Notes: generated by a model from the letters alone, not told the origin. A stretch of 20,729 nt of DNA from Devosiaceae bacterium (GCA_021648585.1 JAKISM010000025.1:1-20729); one strand, 5' to 3'; positions 1-9,091 are shown, counted from the first letter of the stretch. Translations and numbers: made by a program.

Positions 1-1634
1 GGCGACGAACCTCAACCGCAACAACCGCAAAACCTTTACCAGCTTCCCCAGCTCTCGCCGCTTCAACAGAAGCATTAAGCGCCAACAGGTTAGTTTGGAA
101 AGCAATATCATCAATCATGCCAATGATGTTTGAAATCTTTTCAGATGAAGTTGTAATGCGCTCCATAGCGTCTTTTGCTTTATGCATAATTTGTTCGCCA
201 TCTGCCGCAGTTTTAGAAGTGATAGCAGATTTATTTGAAGCCTCTTCTGCCTTTTCAGCGTTCGCTATAACGGTGCTAGATAATTGCTCCATCGCGGCAG
301 ATGTTTCTTCAATAGTTGCTGCTTGTTTTGTGGTTCTATCAGCCAAGTCATTTGCACCCTCAAGTATCTCACTAGTTGCTGTTTTAAGCCCACCAGATGT
401 TTCTTGTAATTGACCAACAATATCGGTGAGGCGATCGGCAACCATATTAGTATCGCTCTTTAACTTATCAAACGCACCTTCATAATCACCATTTACACGC
501 AATGTTAAATCTGTTTGTGCAAGGGCTGCCAGAACCACACCAGTTTCGCTAACCCCACGATCAACTGTTGCCACAAGATTATTCACGCTTTCAGCTAGAT
601 TATTTAATTCCTCATCAGGGAAATTAGCTTCAACCTGCTTAGAAAAATCACCAGCAATAGCCGCATCAACAACTTCGCCAAATGCACGCTGTAAATCTTG
701 CATCATCTTGGTGCGATCAATTATACGTTGCTCGCTTGCTTGCTTTTCTTCCTCGGTCATTGAAGCAACCTTAATGCCGTTCTCACGGAAAACTTCAACC
801 GCACGAGCCATTTCACCTAGTTCGTCTCCACGATCAGATCCACGAACCTCAACATCGAGATCACCATCGGCTAAATCTTCCATTGTTTTATTTAGGCGAG
901 AGATGGGCTTAGAGATGGACATAGCACCAAGAATTGCAACAATAGATAGGATAATACCAAATACTAGCGTACCAATTAACAATTCCATACTTAACAAAGA
1001 GCCAGCGGCTAATTGCTTGTCTATTACTGTACTAACTTCAAGAACGCCACGAACATCACCTAATTTCCAATCATTTTTTGGCGTGTCAGCACGAGAATTA
1101 TGGCAATTTACACAGCCCTGTGCCACTAATTTATCAGCAATAGCTACACGAACAACTTCTTTGCCATTCTGATTTTCCTGACGAGTAAATATTTGCTCTG
1201 GGTTATTACGCAAAAATTCCCATGCCTCTGTTTGGAAATTATCTAATTTCTGATCCGCTCTATTTGGAAATGGTATCCCTGAATATAAAGTTACACTAGT
1301 ATCTTTTTTAGCAAGTTGAGCGCCAATTTCATGGATCATTGTAGCGGGTAGTGGAATACCAACTGGGTTATCCTTATGATCAATCATTGGCTTCATACCA
1401 CCAGAGCTAACCGCTTTTTTTTATAATATTATTGGTATAATATGCACGAATAAGTTTGAATTGATCAACAGTTTGCAAGCCATTAGAAATTGCGCTTTGA
1501 GTAATATTTTTGGTAATTAGGGGAGGAATAAACATCCAAACGGTAACCATAGCAATAATAACGGCAATCGGTACGGGTAATATTAAACGCCAGACAAGTG
1601 AATTTGCTTTGAAATTAAATGGTAGTTTAGACAT
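1..1634 (-). pseudogene. Methyl-accepting chemotaxis protein with haem-c (Tll0287-like/DUF3365) sensor, frameshifted and cut by window edge
   Basis: This is a chemoreceptor that would sense a periplasmic signal and control CheA in the cytoplasm. Starting at the ATG at 1634 (an AGGAA motif lies just upstream), it shows a membrane helix (about residues 14-38), a periplasmic domain with the c-type haem motif CVNCH (C174, C177, H178; bases 1100-1114), a second membrane helix (about 213-237), a HAMP domain, a second HAMP-like stretch, and a signalling domain including the hairpin tip (IAFQTNLLALNASVEAARAGE without its last residues). The 3' end lies beyond position 1. The reading frame breaks at a run of eight A (1415-1422): the N-terminal part stops at TAG 1407-1409, while the rest is open in another frame from 1414 to the window edge. 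Removing one A restores a continuous domain (…NNIIKKAVSSGGMKP…). It may be a recent pseudogene, a sequencing error, or a gene rescued by slippage. The family call is firm; the functional state is not known. Confidence 0.85.
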
Positions 1635-1794
1635 ACCTTCATTCCTAAATATTATGAAGGCTGCGTCCAAACGCCTGTTAATAAGGATAAATACTAATGT
1701 TTTGGTTAAAATAGTTATAATATGCTAAAGTTTTTGTAATTCTCTAAATTGAGGGGATTGTCATGACTGAAATTATCGGCAACTTTTACCCTCT

Positions 1795-2730
1795 TTATGC
1801 TCGCCCTCTTGGGTGCGCACTTAGGTAGCTTTCTAATAATTGCTCATTCTCAACTTTAGTATATATTTGTGTGCTTGAAAGCGAGGCGTGGCCAAGCAGT
1901 TCTTGAATGGTGCGCAAATCTCCACCTCGTCCCAATAGGTGCGTAGCAAAAGAATGTCTTAAGGCGTGCGGGGTGGCTGATGGTGGTAACCCTAATGCGC
2001 TTCTTAATTGCTCAACTCTTTTTTGGATAATTCTAGGCGAAAGCGTTCCGCCCTTAACACCAAAAAACATTGGGTGATTGTTAGTAATTTCAAAGGGGCA
2101 AAGTTCTAAATATTTTTTAATGGCTTTTTCGATATTTCCTATCAATGGCACTATTCGCTCTTTATTTCCCTTGCCCCTTATTCGCATAGAGCTAGTTTCA
2201 ATATCCATACGCCTTAACCCCAAAGCCTCAGAAATTCTTAACCCCGCCCCATAACAAAGCGATAGAACAGCAATATCACGGGCGCTAACCCACGCAATAT
2301 CCTCTAACTCATTAATAGATGAAAGAGTTTTTTTTGCTTCATCTTCACTAAGCGCTCTTGGTAGAGTTTTGCCCAATTTTGGGGCACGAATTATGTTAAG
2401 TGCTTCATTTTTAATAATATCTCTTTGCTCAAAATATAAAAATAGGCTTTTTAGCGAAGAAAGCGAGCGGGCGATTGATCTTGAGCTGACATCGTTTGAA
2501 CGTCTTGAGGCTAAAAAAGCGCGAAAATCAGATGGCTTTAGGTTTTTAAGAAGTTTCAGGCTTACTTTTTCGCCATGATGGGAAGAGATAAAACTAATAA
2601 ATTGCCCAATATCTCGTTGATATGCCTCTATAGTATTTTTTGATAATCGACGAACTGCACTAAGCTCATTTAACCAAGCAATAATATATTTGTTAGTTTT
2701 TTTGTCGCAAAGCAGTGCAAAATCAGTCAT
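1795..2730 (-). CDS. xerC: Tyrosine recombinase XerC
   Basis: Site-specific recombinase that, with XerD, resolves chromosome dimers at dif near the end of replication. The 311 residues match the usual family length (about 300). The N-terminal SAM-like core-binding domain covers about residues 10-100. The catalytic domain carries the full set: R165 in GAGLRISEALGL, a lysine in the following beta-hairpin (GKGNK), H255-x-x-R258 in PHALRHSFATHLL, H281 in LGHASLSSTQ, and the nucleophile Y290. The start is the first ATG after an in-frame TAA; no clear ribosome site is seen. It is divergent from priA with 83 bp between starts, a pairing I recall from Rhizobiales. XerC is preferred over XerD because of this neighbourhood; the motifs alone do not separate the two. 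Confidence 0.9.
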   Translation of the reverse strand: MTDFALLCDKKTNKYIIAWLNELSAVRRLSKNTIEAYQRDIGQFISFISSHHGEKVSLKLLKNLKPSDFRAFLASRRSNDVSSRSIARSLSSLKSLFLYFEQRDIIKNEALNIIRAPKLGKTLPRALSEDEAKKTLSSINELEDIAWVSARDIAVLSLCYGAGLRISEALGLRRMDIETSSMRIRGKGNKERIVPLIGNIEKAIKKYLELCPFEITNNHPMFFGVKGGTLSPRIIQKRVEQLRSALGLPPSATPHALRHSFATHLLGRGGDLRTIQELLGHASLSSTQIYTKVENEQLLESYLSAHPRGRA

Positions 2731-2813
2731 GATTTGAATATTCTAGTAAAATACTTAAACAACTAAAAACTTTTCGCAATTTCAAATTCATAAAAATAAT
2801 AGTAACATAAATT

Positions 2814-5000
2814 ATGAACAAAAAACTTGGTGACATTGTTAGTGTATTAATAAGCGTGGCGCTTGATGTGCCCTATAGCTATCGTGTGCCAGTTGGCAAA
2901 AGCGTTGTTTGTGGTTCTATCGTTTTAGTGCCGCTTGGCACAAGGAAAGTCTTAGGGGTTGTTTTAGGTGAGCCAAAGGATAATAAAGCGCATAATCGAC
3001 TTAAAGATATTGAACATATTTATGATTGTGCGCCGCTTTCAAATGAGCTTATGCAAACCATTAACTGGGTCGCAAAATATTATTTAGCCAAAAGGGGCAT
3101 GGTATTGCGTGCCGTGTTACGCTCAAAAGAGGCGCTGCTTAAAGCCAAGCCAACTCTTGCTTATCAAATATCAGGGGCGCAACCTGAACGAATGAGTGAA
3201 GCTCGCAAAAGAGTATTAGAAATTTTAAGCAATGAAATGGCTTATTCAAAACCAGCGCTAAAAGAGGAAGCTGGCGTTTCGGCTTCTGTTATTGATGGTT
3301 TAGAAAAAATTGGCGCAATCAAAAAAATTGAAATTCAAGCACCAGCCCCAGTTAAAATCCCAAATCCCGATTTTGCCAAAACTATTCTTAGTGAAGAGCA
3401 ACAAATTGCCTATGATGAATTAAAGCAAATGCCAGATGGGTTTGGTGTTGCCTTGCTTGATGGCGTTACGGGAGGCGGCAAAAGCGAGATATTTTTTGAG
3501 CGGGTTGCAGATATCTTAAAGCAAGATAAGCAAGTGATTATCCTATTGCCCGAAATTGCGCTAACTCACACATTTATTGAACGCTTTACCAAGCGCTTTG
3601 GCGCAAAGCCTGCTGAGTGGCATTCAAATATGAGCAATGCGCAACGTGCTAAAATCTGGCGAGGGGTAAATGATGGTTCAATAAGGGCGGTAGTTGGCGC
3701 ACGCTCGGCGCTGTTTTTACCGTTCCATAATTTGGGTTTAATAGTATTAGATGAAGAACATGATGGCGCATATAAACAATCTGATGGCATAAATTATCAC
3801 GCTCGAGATATGGCCGTGATGAGGGCAAAATTTGCGCAAGCAAAACTAATTCTCTCCTCTGCTACCCCATCGATAGAAAGCCGCAATAATGCAAATATTG
3901 GCAAATATAAGCATGTGCGCCTAAATAATCGGTTTTTTGATGCACCGCTTCCCAATATAAATATTATTAATATGCGAGAACAAGCGCCAGAAAAAGGCAT
4001 GTTTATTGCACCAAAACTAGTTGAAGAAATTACCAAGATATTAGCAAATGATGAGCAGGCATTATTATTTCTTAATCGGCGTGGTTATGCGCCGCTAACA
4101 CTTTGCAAGGCTTGCGGATATAAATATCAATGTCCCGATTGCTCCACGTGGTTGGTCGAGCATCGTTTTGCCGATAAATTAATGTGCCATCATTGCGCAC
4201 TAGAGCTTAAAAAACCAAATAAATGTAACCAATGTGGTGAGCAAGATAGTTTAGTGCCCATTGGACCCGGAATTGAGCGCATTGCAGAGGAGGCTACAAA
4301 ATTATTTCCTAACGCCAAGCAAGTTGTGCTTTCGTCCGATATGGGAACAGCTGAAACGCTTAAGCAAAAATTTATAGATATTGAACAGGGGAAATATAAT
4401 TTAATCATTGGCACGCAATTAGTTGCCAAAGGTCATCATTTTGAAAAACTAACGCTTGTTGGTGTGTTAGATGCTGATTTAGGATTAGCGCAGGGCGATT
4501 TGCGAGCCGCAGAAAAAACCTATCAGATTTTAACGCAAGTTACAGGGCGAGCAGGACGAGCCGCCAAACAGGGCGCTGCTTATTTACAAACCTATCACCC
4601 CGATAATGATGTAATAAAGGCAATGAAAGCACAGGATAGCGAGAATTTTTATAGGCATGAATTAAAGGTGCGAGAAGATGGGGGCTTGCCACCATTTGGG
4701 CGCTTAGCGGCTTTAATTATTTCAGGCAATGAGAGAGATATAGCTTTCAAATATGCTCGTATGTTGCTTAGTTGCGCCCCAAAGCCAACAAATAAACAAG
4801 ATTTAGAGCTTTTGAAAATCTTTGGCCCAATTGATGCGCCAATTTCTATGATTAGAGCTCGTCATCGGGTGCGCTTGCTGGTGCAATCGGGCAAGAATTT
4901 TGATCTATCTTCTTATGTACGCTTTTGGCTTGAAAAAGCACAAAAACCTACAGGTAATATAAAGGTGCAGGTGGATATTGATCCCATAAGTTTTTATTGA
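2814..5000 (+). CDS. priA: Primosomal replication restart helicase PriA
   Basis: PriA recognises stalled replication forks and reloads the replisome; it is a 3'-5' superfamily 2 helicase. At 728 residues it has normal length. Visible parts: an N-terminal 3'-end-binding domain (1-100), a winged-helix region (about 120-175), Walker A GVTGGGKS (217-224), the DEEH box (313-316), SSATPS motif III (about 348-353), and a helicase C domain with QVTGRAGRA motif VI. The zinc module between the helicase lobes keeps all eight cysteines as four pairs: C431/C434, C440/C443, C458/C461 and C471/C474. The Walker A reads GGGKS where the family commonly has GSGKT; this still fits the GxxGxGK[S/T] rule. The ATG has no strong Shine-Dalgarno. 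Its 3' end converges with the multicopper oxidase gene, 15 bp apart. Confidence 0.96.
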   Translation: MNKKLGDIVSVLISVALDVPYSYRVPVGKSVVCGSIVLVPLGTRKVLGVVLGEPKDNKAHNRLKDIEHIYDCAPLSNELMQTINWVAKYYLAKRGMVLRAVLRSKEALLKAKPTLAYQISGAQPERMSEARKRVLEILSNEMAYSKPALKEEAGVSASVIDGLEKIGAIKKIEIQAPAPVKIPNPDFAKTILSEEQQIAYDELKQMPDGFGVALLDGVTGGGKSEIFFERVADILKQDKQVIILLPEIALTHTFIERFTKRFGAKPAEWHSNMSNAQRAKIWRGVNDGSIRAVVGARSALFLPFHNLGLIVLDEEHDGAYKQSDGINYHARDMAVMRAKFAQAKLILSSATPSIESRNNANIGKYKHVRLNNRFFDAPLPNINIINMREQAPEKGMFIAPKLVEEITKILANDEQALLFLNRRGYAPLTLCKACGYKYQCPDCSTWLVEHRFADKLMCHHCALELKKPNKCNQCGEQDSLVPIGPGIERIAEEATKLFPNAKQVVLSSDMGTAETLKQKFIDIEQGKYNLIIGTQLVAKGHHFEKLTLVGVLDADLGLAQGDLRAAEKTYQILTQVTGRAGRAAKQGAAYLQTYHPDNDVIKAMKAQDSENFYRHELKVREDGGLPPFGRLAALIISGNERDIAFKYARMLLSCAPKPTNKQDLELLKIFGPIDAPISMIRARHRVRLLVQSGKNFDLSSYVRFWLEKAQKPTGNIKVQVDIDPISFY

Positions 5001-5015
5001 GGAATTGAGTTTTTA

Positions 5016-6431
5016 TTAAACAACCTCAAACCAAGTAATCATGCCAGCGGCTGCATGTTCTAGCATATGACAATGATAAAGCCATTTGCCATTATTATCA
5101 GCAACAAAGGCGATTTTTACTGTTTGCTCTGCGCCAATTAAAAAAGTATCACGCCAAACATTACTCTCGTCAATCTCTACGCCACTTCTTTCAATTACCC
5201 GAAAATGAAACCCGTGTACGTGCATTGCATGGATAAAATTTGTATCATTATTCGTTTCAATAATTACTGTTTCACCAAGCTTTACGCTAAAAAATGGTTT
5301 TTCTGGCAGGTTAGCAACGCCATTAAATGCCCAAACTTGCCCAGTATTTCTAAAATCATCGCCCTTTAGTTTTTTACCTTGATAATAAATATCGCCAACT
5401 CGACGCATTGCGCCGCCGCTCATTTCTAGTGGGAAGGTTTTGGCGTTTTTTATATCAGGTTCAGGGATATTGCTTAGTGGTAATTGCACCAAAGAGGGAG
5501 TGCTTTCTTTATCGCCAATAATTTCAAATTTTGCAAATGAATATGCCTGCCCTGAAGATAATTCTTCAATAGAGAAATCAGCTCCGCCTTTAGGAGTAAC
5601 TAACAAATCAACCCTTTGCGCAGGGCCAATTAACATTGGTGAATATTGTAATATTTGCGGCTCACCTATTGATTGTCCATCATAGGCAAGAATTTTTGCG
5701 TTAAAACTATTAGGATCAATTTCTAAAATTCTAGAATTTGCAACATTGATTAAACGAAGGCGATAGGCTTCACCTGCATTTAGCTTAAAACTTGGCTCAT
5801 TTTGTGAGTTAACAGTCAAAAGATTGCCTAAACGACCTTCATGTGACCAGTCCATCATTGCGCCAAGTGAGGCTAAATCTAGCTTGCCATCTTTTCCAAT
5901 ACGCCAATCATCAATCACTAAAGTTAAATCATGCTTTTGATCAAAAATCTCATTTTCTTCTTCAACAATTAAAGTGCCATAAAGCCCACGTGCAACTTGG
6001 CTCCAAGTTTTATTGTGTGAATGATAATAAAATGTGCCTGCATCTGGTGCTATAAAATTATAATCAAAACTCTCACCGGGCATAACTGCCTCTTGCGTTA
6101 ATCCGGGGACACCGTCCATTGCATTATCAATTCTAATCCCATGCCAATGAATGGTTGTTGGCTCTTCAAGTTGGTTAATCAACCTAACTAAAACCCTCTC
6201 ACCCTTTTTTACCCGAATTTCAGGGCCGGGTGTTTGTCCATTATAAAGCCAAAGATCCGATAATGGCCCATCTTCACCCACCAATGATTGTTTAATAGGA
6301 GCGGCAACCAGCTCAATATAATTAGAGCTAGCAAAAGCAACTTTAAGCGAAAATGGCGCAGCTAAAAAAGCTGCACCACTTGCACCAATCTTTGCACTAT
6401 ATTTTAATATTTCACGCCGATTAAATACCAT
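5016..6431 (-). CDS. Tat-exported multicopper oxidase
   Basis: Likely periplasmic cuprous oxidase that turns Cu(I) into Cu(II) while reducing oxygen to water. The 471-residue product begins with a twin-arginine signal (NRREILK at 4-10, then a hydrophobic stretch to about residue 35, ending AFA). All four copper-ligand segments are present: HWHG (H95, H97), HSH (137-139), H401-x-x-H404-x-H406, and HCHMLEHAAAGM (H453, C454, H455, H459, M464), the last giving a type 1 site with an axial Met. No Met-rich insert of the CueO type is seen, so CueO-like function is inferred from context. The start follows the copA stop by only 2 bp, and the AGGA ribosome site (in AAAGGACTAAGA) lies in the copA tail, so the two genes are probably co-transcribed and coupled. 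Other oxidases of the FtsP/laccase type share these motifs. Confidence 0.9.
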   Translation of the reverse strand: MVFNRREILKYSAKIGASGAAFLAAPFSLKVAFASSNYIELVAAPIKQSLVGEDGPLSDLWLYNGQTPGPEIRVKKGERVLVRLINQLEEPTTIHWHGIRIDNAMDGVPGLTQEAVMPGESFDYNFIAPDAGTFYYHSHNKTWSQVARGLYGTLIVEEENEIFDQKHDLTLVIDDWRIGKDGKLDLASLGAMMDWSHEGRLGNLLTVNSQNEPSFKLNAGEAYRLRLINVANSRILEIDPNSFNAKILAYDGQSIGEPQILQYSPMLIGPAQRVDLLVTPKGGADFSIEELSSGQAYSFAKFEIIGDKESTPSLVQLPLSNIPEPDIKNAKTFPLEMSGGAMRRVGDIYYQGKKLKGDDFRNTGQVWAFNGVANLPEKPFFSVKLGETVIIETNNDTNFIHAMHVHGFHFRVIERSGVEIDESNVWRDTFLIGAEQTVKIAFVADNNGKWLYHCHMLEHAAAGMITWFEVV

Positions 6432-6433
6432 TC

Positions 6434-8875
6434 TTAGTCCTTTAGTTTTAACCTGTTTAATCTCAGAGCATTTGAAATCACTGAAACAGATGACAGGCTC
6501 ATAGCCGCCGCCGCAATCATTGGCGAGAGCAAAGTATTGGTTAGTGGATAAAGAATACCAGCGGCAATAGGCACACCAGCAGCATTATATGCAAAGGCAA
6601 AAAACAGATTTTGCTTGATGTTTCTTATTGTAGCTTTGGCGAGTTTTCTAGCCCTAACAATACCGCTTAAATCACCACCCAAAAGCGTAATGCCAGCACT
6701 TTCAACTGCCACATCAGCACCTGTTCCCATCGCAATACCAACATCAGCCTGCGCAAGAGCAGGAGCATCATTAACGCCATCACCAGCCATAGCAACCATT
6801 TTGCCTTCCTTGTGCAATTTGGTAACTAGCGCCTGCTTATCTTCAGGCAACACACCTGCCAACACTTCATCAATACCTAACTCGTTAGCCACTGCCTGTG
6901 CCGTTCTTTCATTATCGCCAGTTGCCATAATGATTGTAAGACCAAGTGCATGTAGTTTTTCAATCGTATCTTTAGTTTCTTTTTTAATCGGATCAGCAAC
7001 CGCAATAATCCCTGCAAGTTTATTATCTATTGCAACAAACATTGCCGTGCGGCCAGTTTCACGTAAATTATTGGCCTTTGTTGTGACATCTGTTGTATCC
7101 ACACTAAGTGTGTCCATCATTGCCTTATTGCCAATAGCAACTTGGCTCTTTCCAACCAATCCGCTAACACCCTTACCAGTGATTGAGGTGAAGTTACTTA
7201 CCTTAGTAATTTTTGCACCACGTTGTTTTGCACCTTCAACAATCGATTCGGCTAATGGGTGCTCAGAAGAATTTTCAAGCGTTGCAACTTTTGATAGGAA
7301 CTCATTTTCACTCATATCATTAAACACAAGAACATCGGTAAGGTCTGGCTTGCCCTCTGTTAGAGTGCCAGTTTTATCAACAATTAACACATCAACTTTT
7401 GCCATTTGCTCAAGCGCTGTTGCGTCTTTAATTAGCACGCCATTTTGCGCTCCCATGCCAGCGGCTGTCATAATTGACATCGGCGTTGCCAAGCCCATTG
7501 CACAAGGGCAAGCAATAATTAGCACCGAAATTGCTGAAACTAGAGCAAAAATAAAGGCAGGTGATGGGCCAAAAATCATCCATGTGATAAAGGCAATTAT
7601 AGCAATTGCTACAACTATTGGCACAAAATAAGATGCTACCTTATCAACCATGCCCTGAATTGGCGCACGTGAGCGCTGGGCATTGGCAACCATTTCAATG
7701 ATTTTTGCAAGCATGGTTTCATCGCCAACTTTTTGCGCTTTAATAATCAGCGAGCCGTTTTTATTTATTGTACCGCCTGTAACTTCATCTTTCTCATCTT
7801 TTGCAACAGGCAAAGATTCACCAGTTATCATGCTTTCGTCAATCGAAGAACTACCCTCAGTAATTATCCCATCAACAGGAATGCTCTCACCGGGGCGAAC
7901 TCGCAATAAGTCGTCCTGTAAGATATTTTCTAAAGGTGCATCATATTCAGATCCGTCAGGGTTAATACGTCGAGCGGTTTTTGGTGCTAAATTAAGCAAA
8001 GCCTTAATGGCATCTCCCGTGCGCTCCCGTGCTCGCAATTCAAGCACTTGTCCCAAAAACACCAGCGCAATTATCACTGCTGCCGCTTCAAAATAAATCG
8101 GCATGTGACCTGCTGCATCTTTTAGAGCTGCTGGGAAAAGACCGGGGAAGAATATCGCAATGGTTGAATAGGCATAGGCCGCCCCAACCCCAAGCATAAT
8201 AAGCGTCCACATATTATAATTGCGAGTAACAACAGAAGACCAACCACGTTGAAAAAACGGCAATGCCGCCCATAAAACAACAGGGGTTGCCAAAATAAAT
8301 TCAATATAAATTACATATTGCTCGCCAATCCATTCACGAATTGGAAAACCAACAAACTGCCCCATAGTTAAAATAATTAGCGGAACGGCAGCTGCCGCAC
8401 TGACCCAAAAACGACGCGTAAAATCTATTAATTCATGATTTGGCTCGTCCGATGCGCCAGACATAGGCTCAAGCGCCATGCCGCAAATCGGGCAAGTACC
8501 AGGCCCTTCTTGCACAATTTCAGGATCCATTGGACAAGTATAAATAGCGTTTTTATTCTCAACTTTTGGCTTTTTCTTATTATTACCAGAAGCATAAAAA
8601 TAGGGGTCTGCCTCAAATTTTGTATGACATTTTGGATTGCAAAAATGATAGGTCGTACCATTATATTCAGCGCTCATCTTGCCAGCATCAGTTTTCACCG
8701 ACATGCCACAAACTGGATCAATTACGCTTCCATCAGCGGGCGCTATTTCATTATGATCATGTGAGCAACCACAAGTTTTTCCATGTTTATGCTCTTGTTT
8801 ATTTTCCTGATTGCCTGAGCAGCAATCAGCAGTTTTTTCTTGTTTTTCACCTGAACAACAATCATCTTTTGCCAT
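6434..8875 (-). CDS. copA: Copper-exporting P1B-type ATPase with YHS and heavy-metal-binding N-terminal domains
   Basis: Inner-membrane pump exporting Cu(I) (possibly Ag(I)) from the cytoplasm. In the 813-residue product: a Cys/His-rich tail (1-41), a YHS domain (about 52-94, DPVCGM … YHFCNPKC), a second metal-binding domain (about 112-138, YTCPMDPE … CPICGM), and then the membrane core with CPC (456-458), TGES (351-354), DKTGT with the phosphorylated D500, HP (539-540), GDGVND (698-703), and the Cu(I)-type helix motifs YN (763-764) and MSLSS (792-796). The usual CxxC ferredoxin-like HMA domain is absent. The ATG at 8875 is chosen because AAGGAAA sits 7 bases upstream and because the in-frame ATG at 8965 lies upstream of the CueR-type promoter, so a transcript from that promoter could not use it. 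It heads an operon with the multicopper oxidase. Confidence 0.94.
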   Translation of the reverse strand: MAKDDCCSGEKQEKTADCCSGNQENKQEHKHGKTCGCSHDHNEIAPADGSVIDPVCGMSVKTDAGKMSAEYNGTTYHFCNPKCHTKFEADPYFYASGNNKKKPKVENKNAIYTCPMDPEIVQEGPGTCPICGMALEPMSGASDEPNHELIDFTRRFWVSAAAAVPLIILTMGQFVGFPIREWIGEQYVIYIEFILATPVVLWAALPFFQRGWSSVVTRNYNMWTLIMLGVGAAYAYSTIAIFFPGLFPAALKDAAGHMPIYFEAAAVIIALVFLGQVLELRARERTGDAIKALLNLAPKTARRINPDGSEYDAPLENILQDDLLRVRPGESIPVDGIITEGSSSIDESMITGESLPVAKDEKDEVTGGTINKNGSLIIKAQKVGDETMLAKIIEMVANAQRSRAPIQGMVDKVASYFVPIVVAIAIIAFITWMIFGPSPAFIFALVSAISVLIIACPCAMGLATPMSIMTAAGMGAQNGVLIKDATALEQMAKVDVLIVDKTGTLTEGKPDLTDVLVFNDMSENEFLSKVATLENSSEHPLAESIVEGAKQRGAKITKVSNFTSITGKGVSGLVGKSQVAIGNKAMMDTLSVDTTDVTTKANNLRETGRTAMFVAIDNKLAGIIAVADPIKKETKDTIEKLHALGLTIIMATGDNERTAQAVANELGIDEVLAGVLPEDKQALVTKLHKEGKMVAMAGDGVNDAPALAQADVGIAMGTGADVAVESAGITLLGGDLSGIVRARKLAKATIRNIKQNLFFAFAYNAAGVPIAAGILYPLTNTLLSPMIAAAAMSLSSVSVISNALRLNRLKLKD

Positions 8876-8909
8876 GATATTTTTCCTTAGAAGAATCCGA
8901 ATTAAGATA

Positions 8910-8940
8910 AGTCTAAGGCTTCTAGCCGCTAGAAGGTCAA
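8910..8940 (-). promoter_or_regulatory. CueR/MerR-type copper-responsive promoter-operator of copA
   Basis: On the minus strand a -35 TTGACC (8935-8940) is separated by exactly 19 bp from a -10-like TAGACT (8910-8915). The spacer holds a perfect palindrome, CTTCTAG-CGG-CTAGAAG (8919-8935). A 19-bp spacer carrying a dyad is the hallmark of MerR-family promoters, and this one resembles the CueR/HmrR copper sites. Transcription would start near 8903, giving a leader of about 27 bases that contains the copA ribosome site. No cueR-like gene lies in the window. Confidence 0.88.
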
Positions 8941-8993
8941 GCGAATTATTAGTCCTAATTTGCATTTTTGTAATTAGTGACTAATTTCTTGAT

Positions 8994-9082
8994 GTCATTG
9001 CGAGCAAAGCGAAGCAATCCAGAAATTTAAGTCCTACTCATACATTCTGGATTGCCGCCCCCTTGCAGGGGTTCGCAATGAC
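8994..9082. repeat. Nested palindromic intergenic repeat, 89 bp
   Basis: The outer arms GTCATTGCGA (8994-9003) and TCGCAATGAC (9073-9082) are perfect inverted copies, as are the inner arms GCAATCCAGAA (9014-9024) and TTCTGGATTGC (9045-9055). Each half can also fold on itself through ATTGC/GCAAT, and the right half contains CCCC-TTGCA-GGGG (9059-9071). It begins 10 bp after the fetB stop and lies 54 bp upstream of the copA -35 box. The arms resemble dispersed 'cattgcgag…gaagcaatcc' palindromes known in several bacteria, from memory. It may act as a mobile MITE-like or REP-like unit, or help end the fetB transcript. No other copy is in this window. Confidence 0.75.
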
Positions 9083-9091
9083 GTCCAGAAA

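Noticed and set aside
708..1172. A 154-codon plus-strand frame opposite the chemoreceptor
   Set aside because: The minus strand encodes the continuous receptor sensor, HAMP and signalling region here.
1662..1674. Short GCGT-CCAA-ACGC hairpin upstream of the chemoreceptor
   Set aside because: A four-base stem without a U tract is too weak to call a regulator or terminator.
1763..1828. A 21-codon plus-strand reading frame with GAGGGG upstream, overlapping the end of xerC
   Set aside because: It is very short, runs antisense to xerC, matches no known peptide and could arise by chance.
3018..3500. Unusual Walker A (GGGKS for GSGKT) in PriA as a sign of a defective helicase
   Set aside because: The glycines, lysine and hydroxyl residue needed for nucleotide binding are kept, and all other motifs and zinc cysteines are intact.
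6615..7631. A 338-codon plus-strand open frame antisense to copA
   Set aside because: It is a shadow of copA, whose conserved motifs are all on the minus strand; the antisense product is low-complexity Ser/Ala/Ile-rich.
8876..8965. Thirty-residue N-terminal extension of copA
   Set aside because: It includes the CueR-type promoter and has no resemblance to P1B ATPases; the start at 8875 has a good ribosome site.
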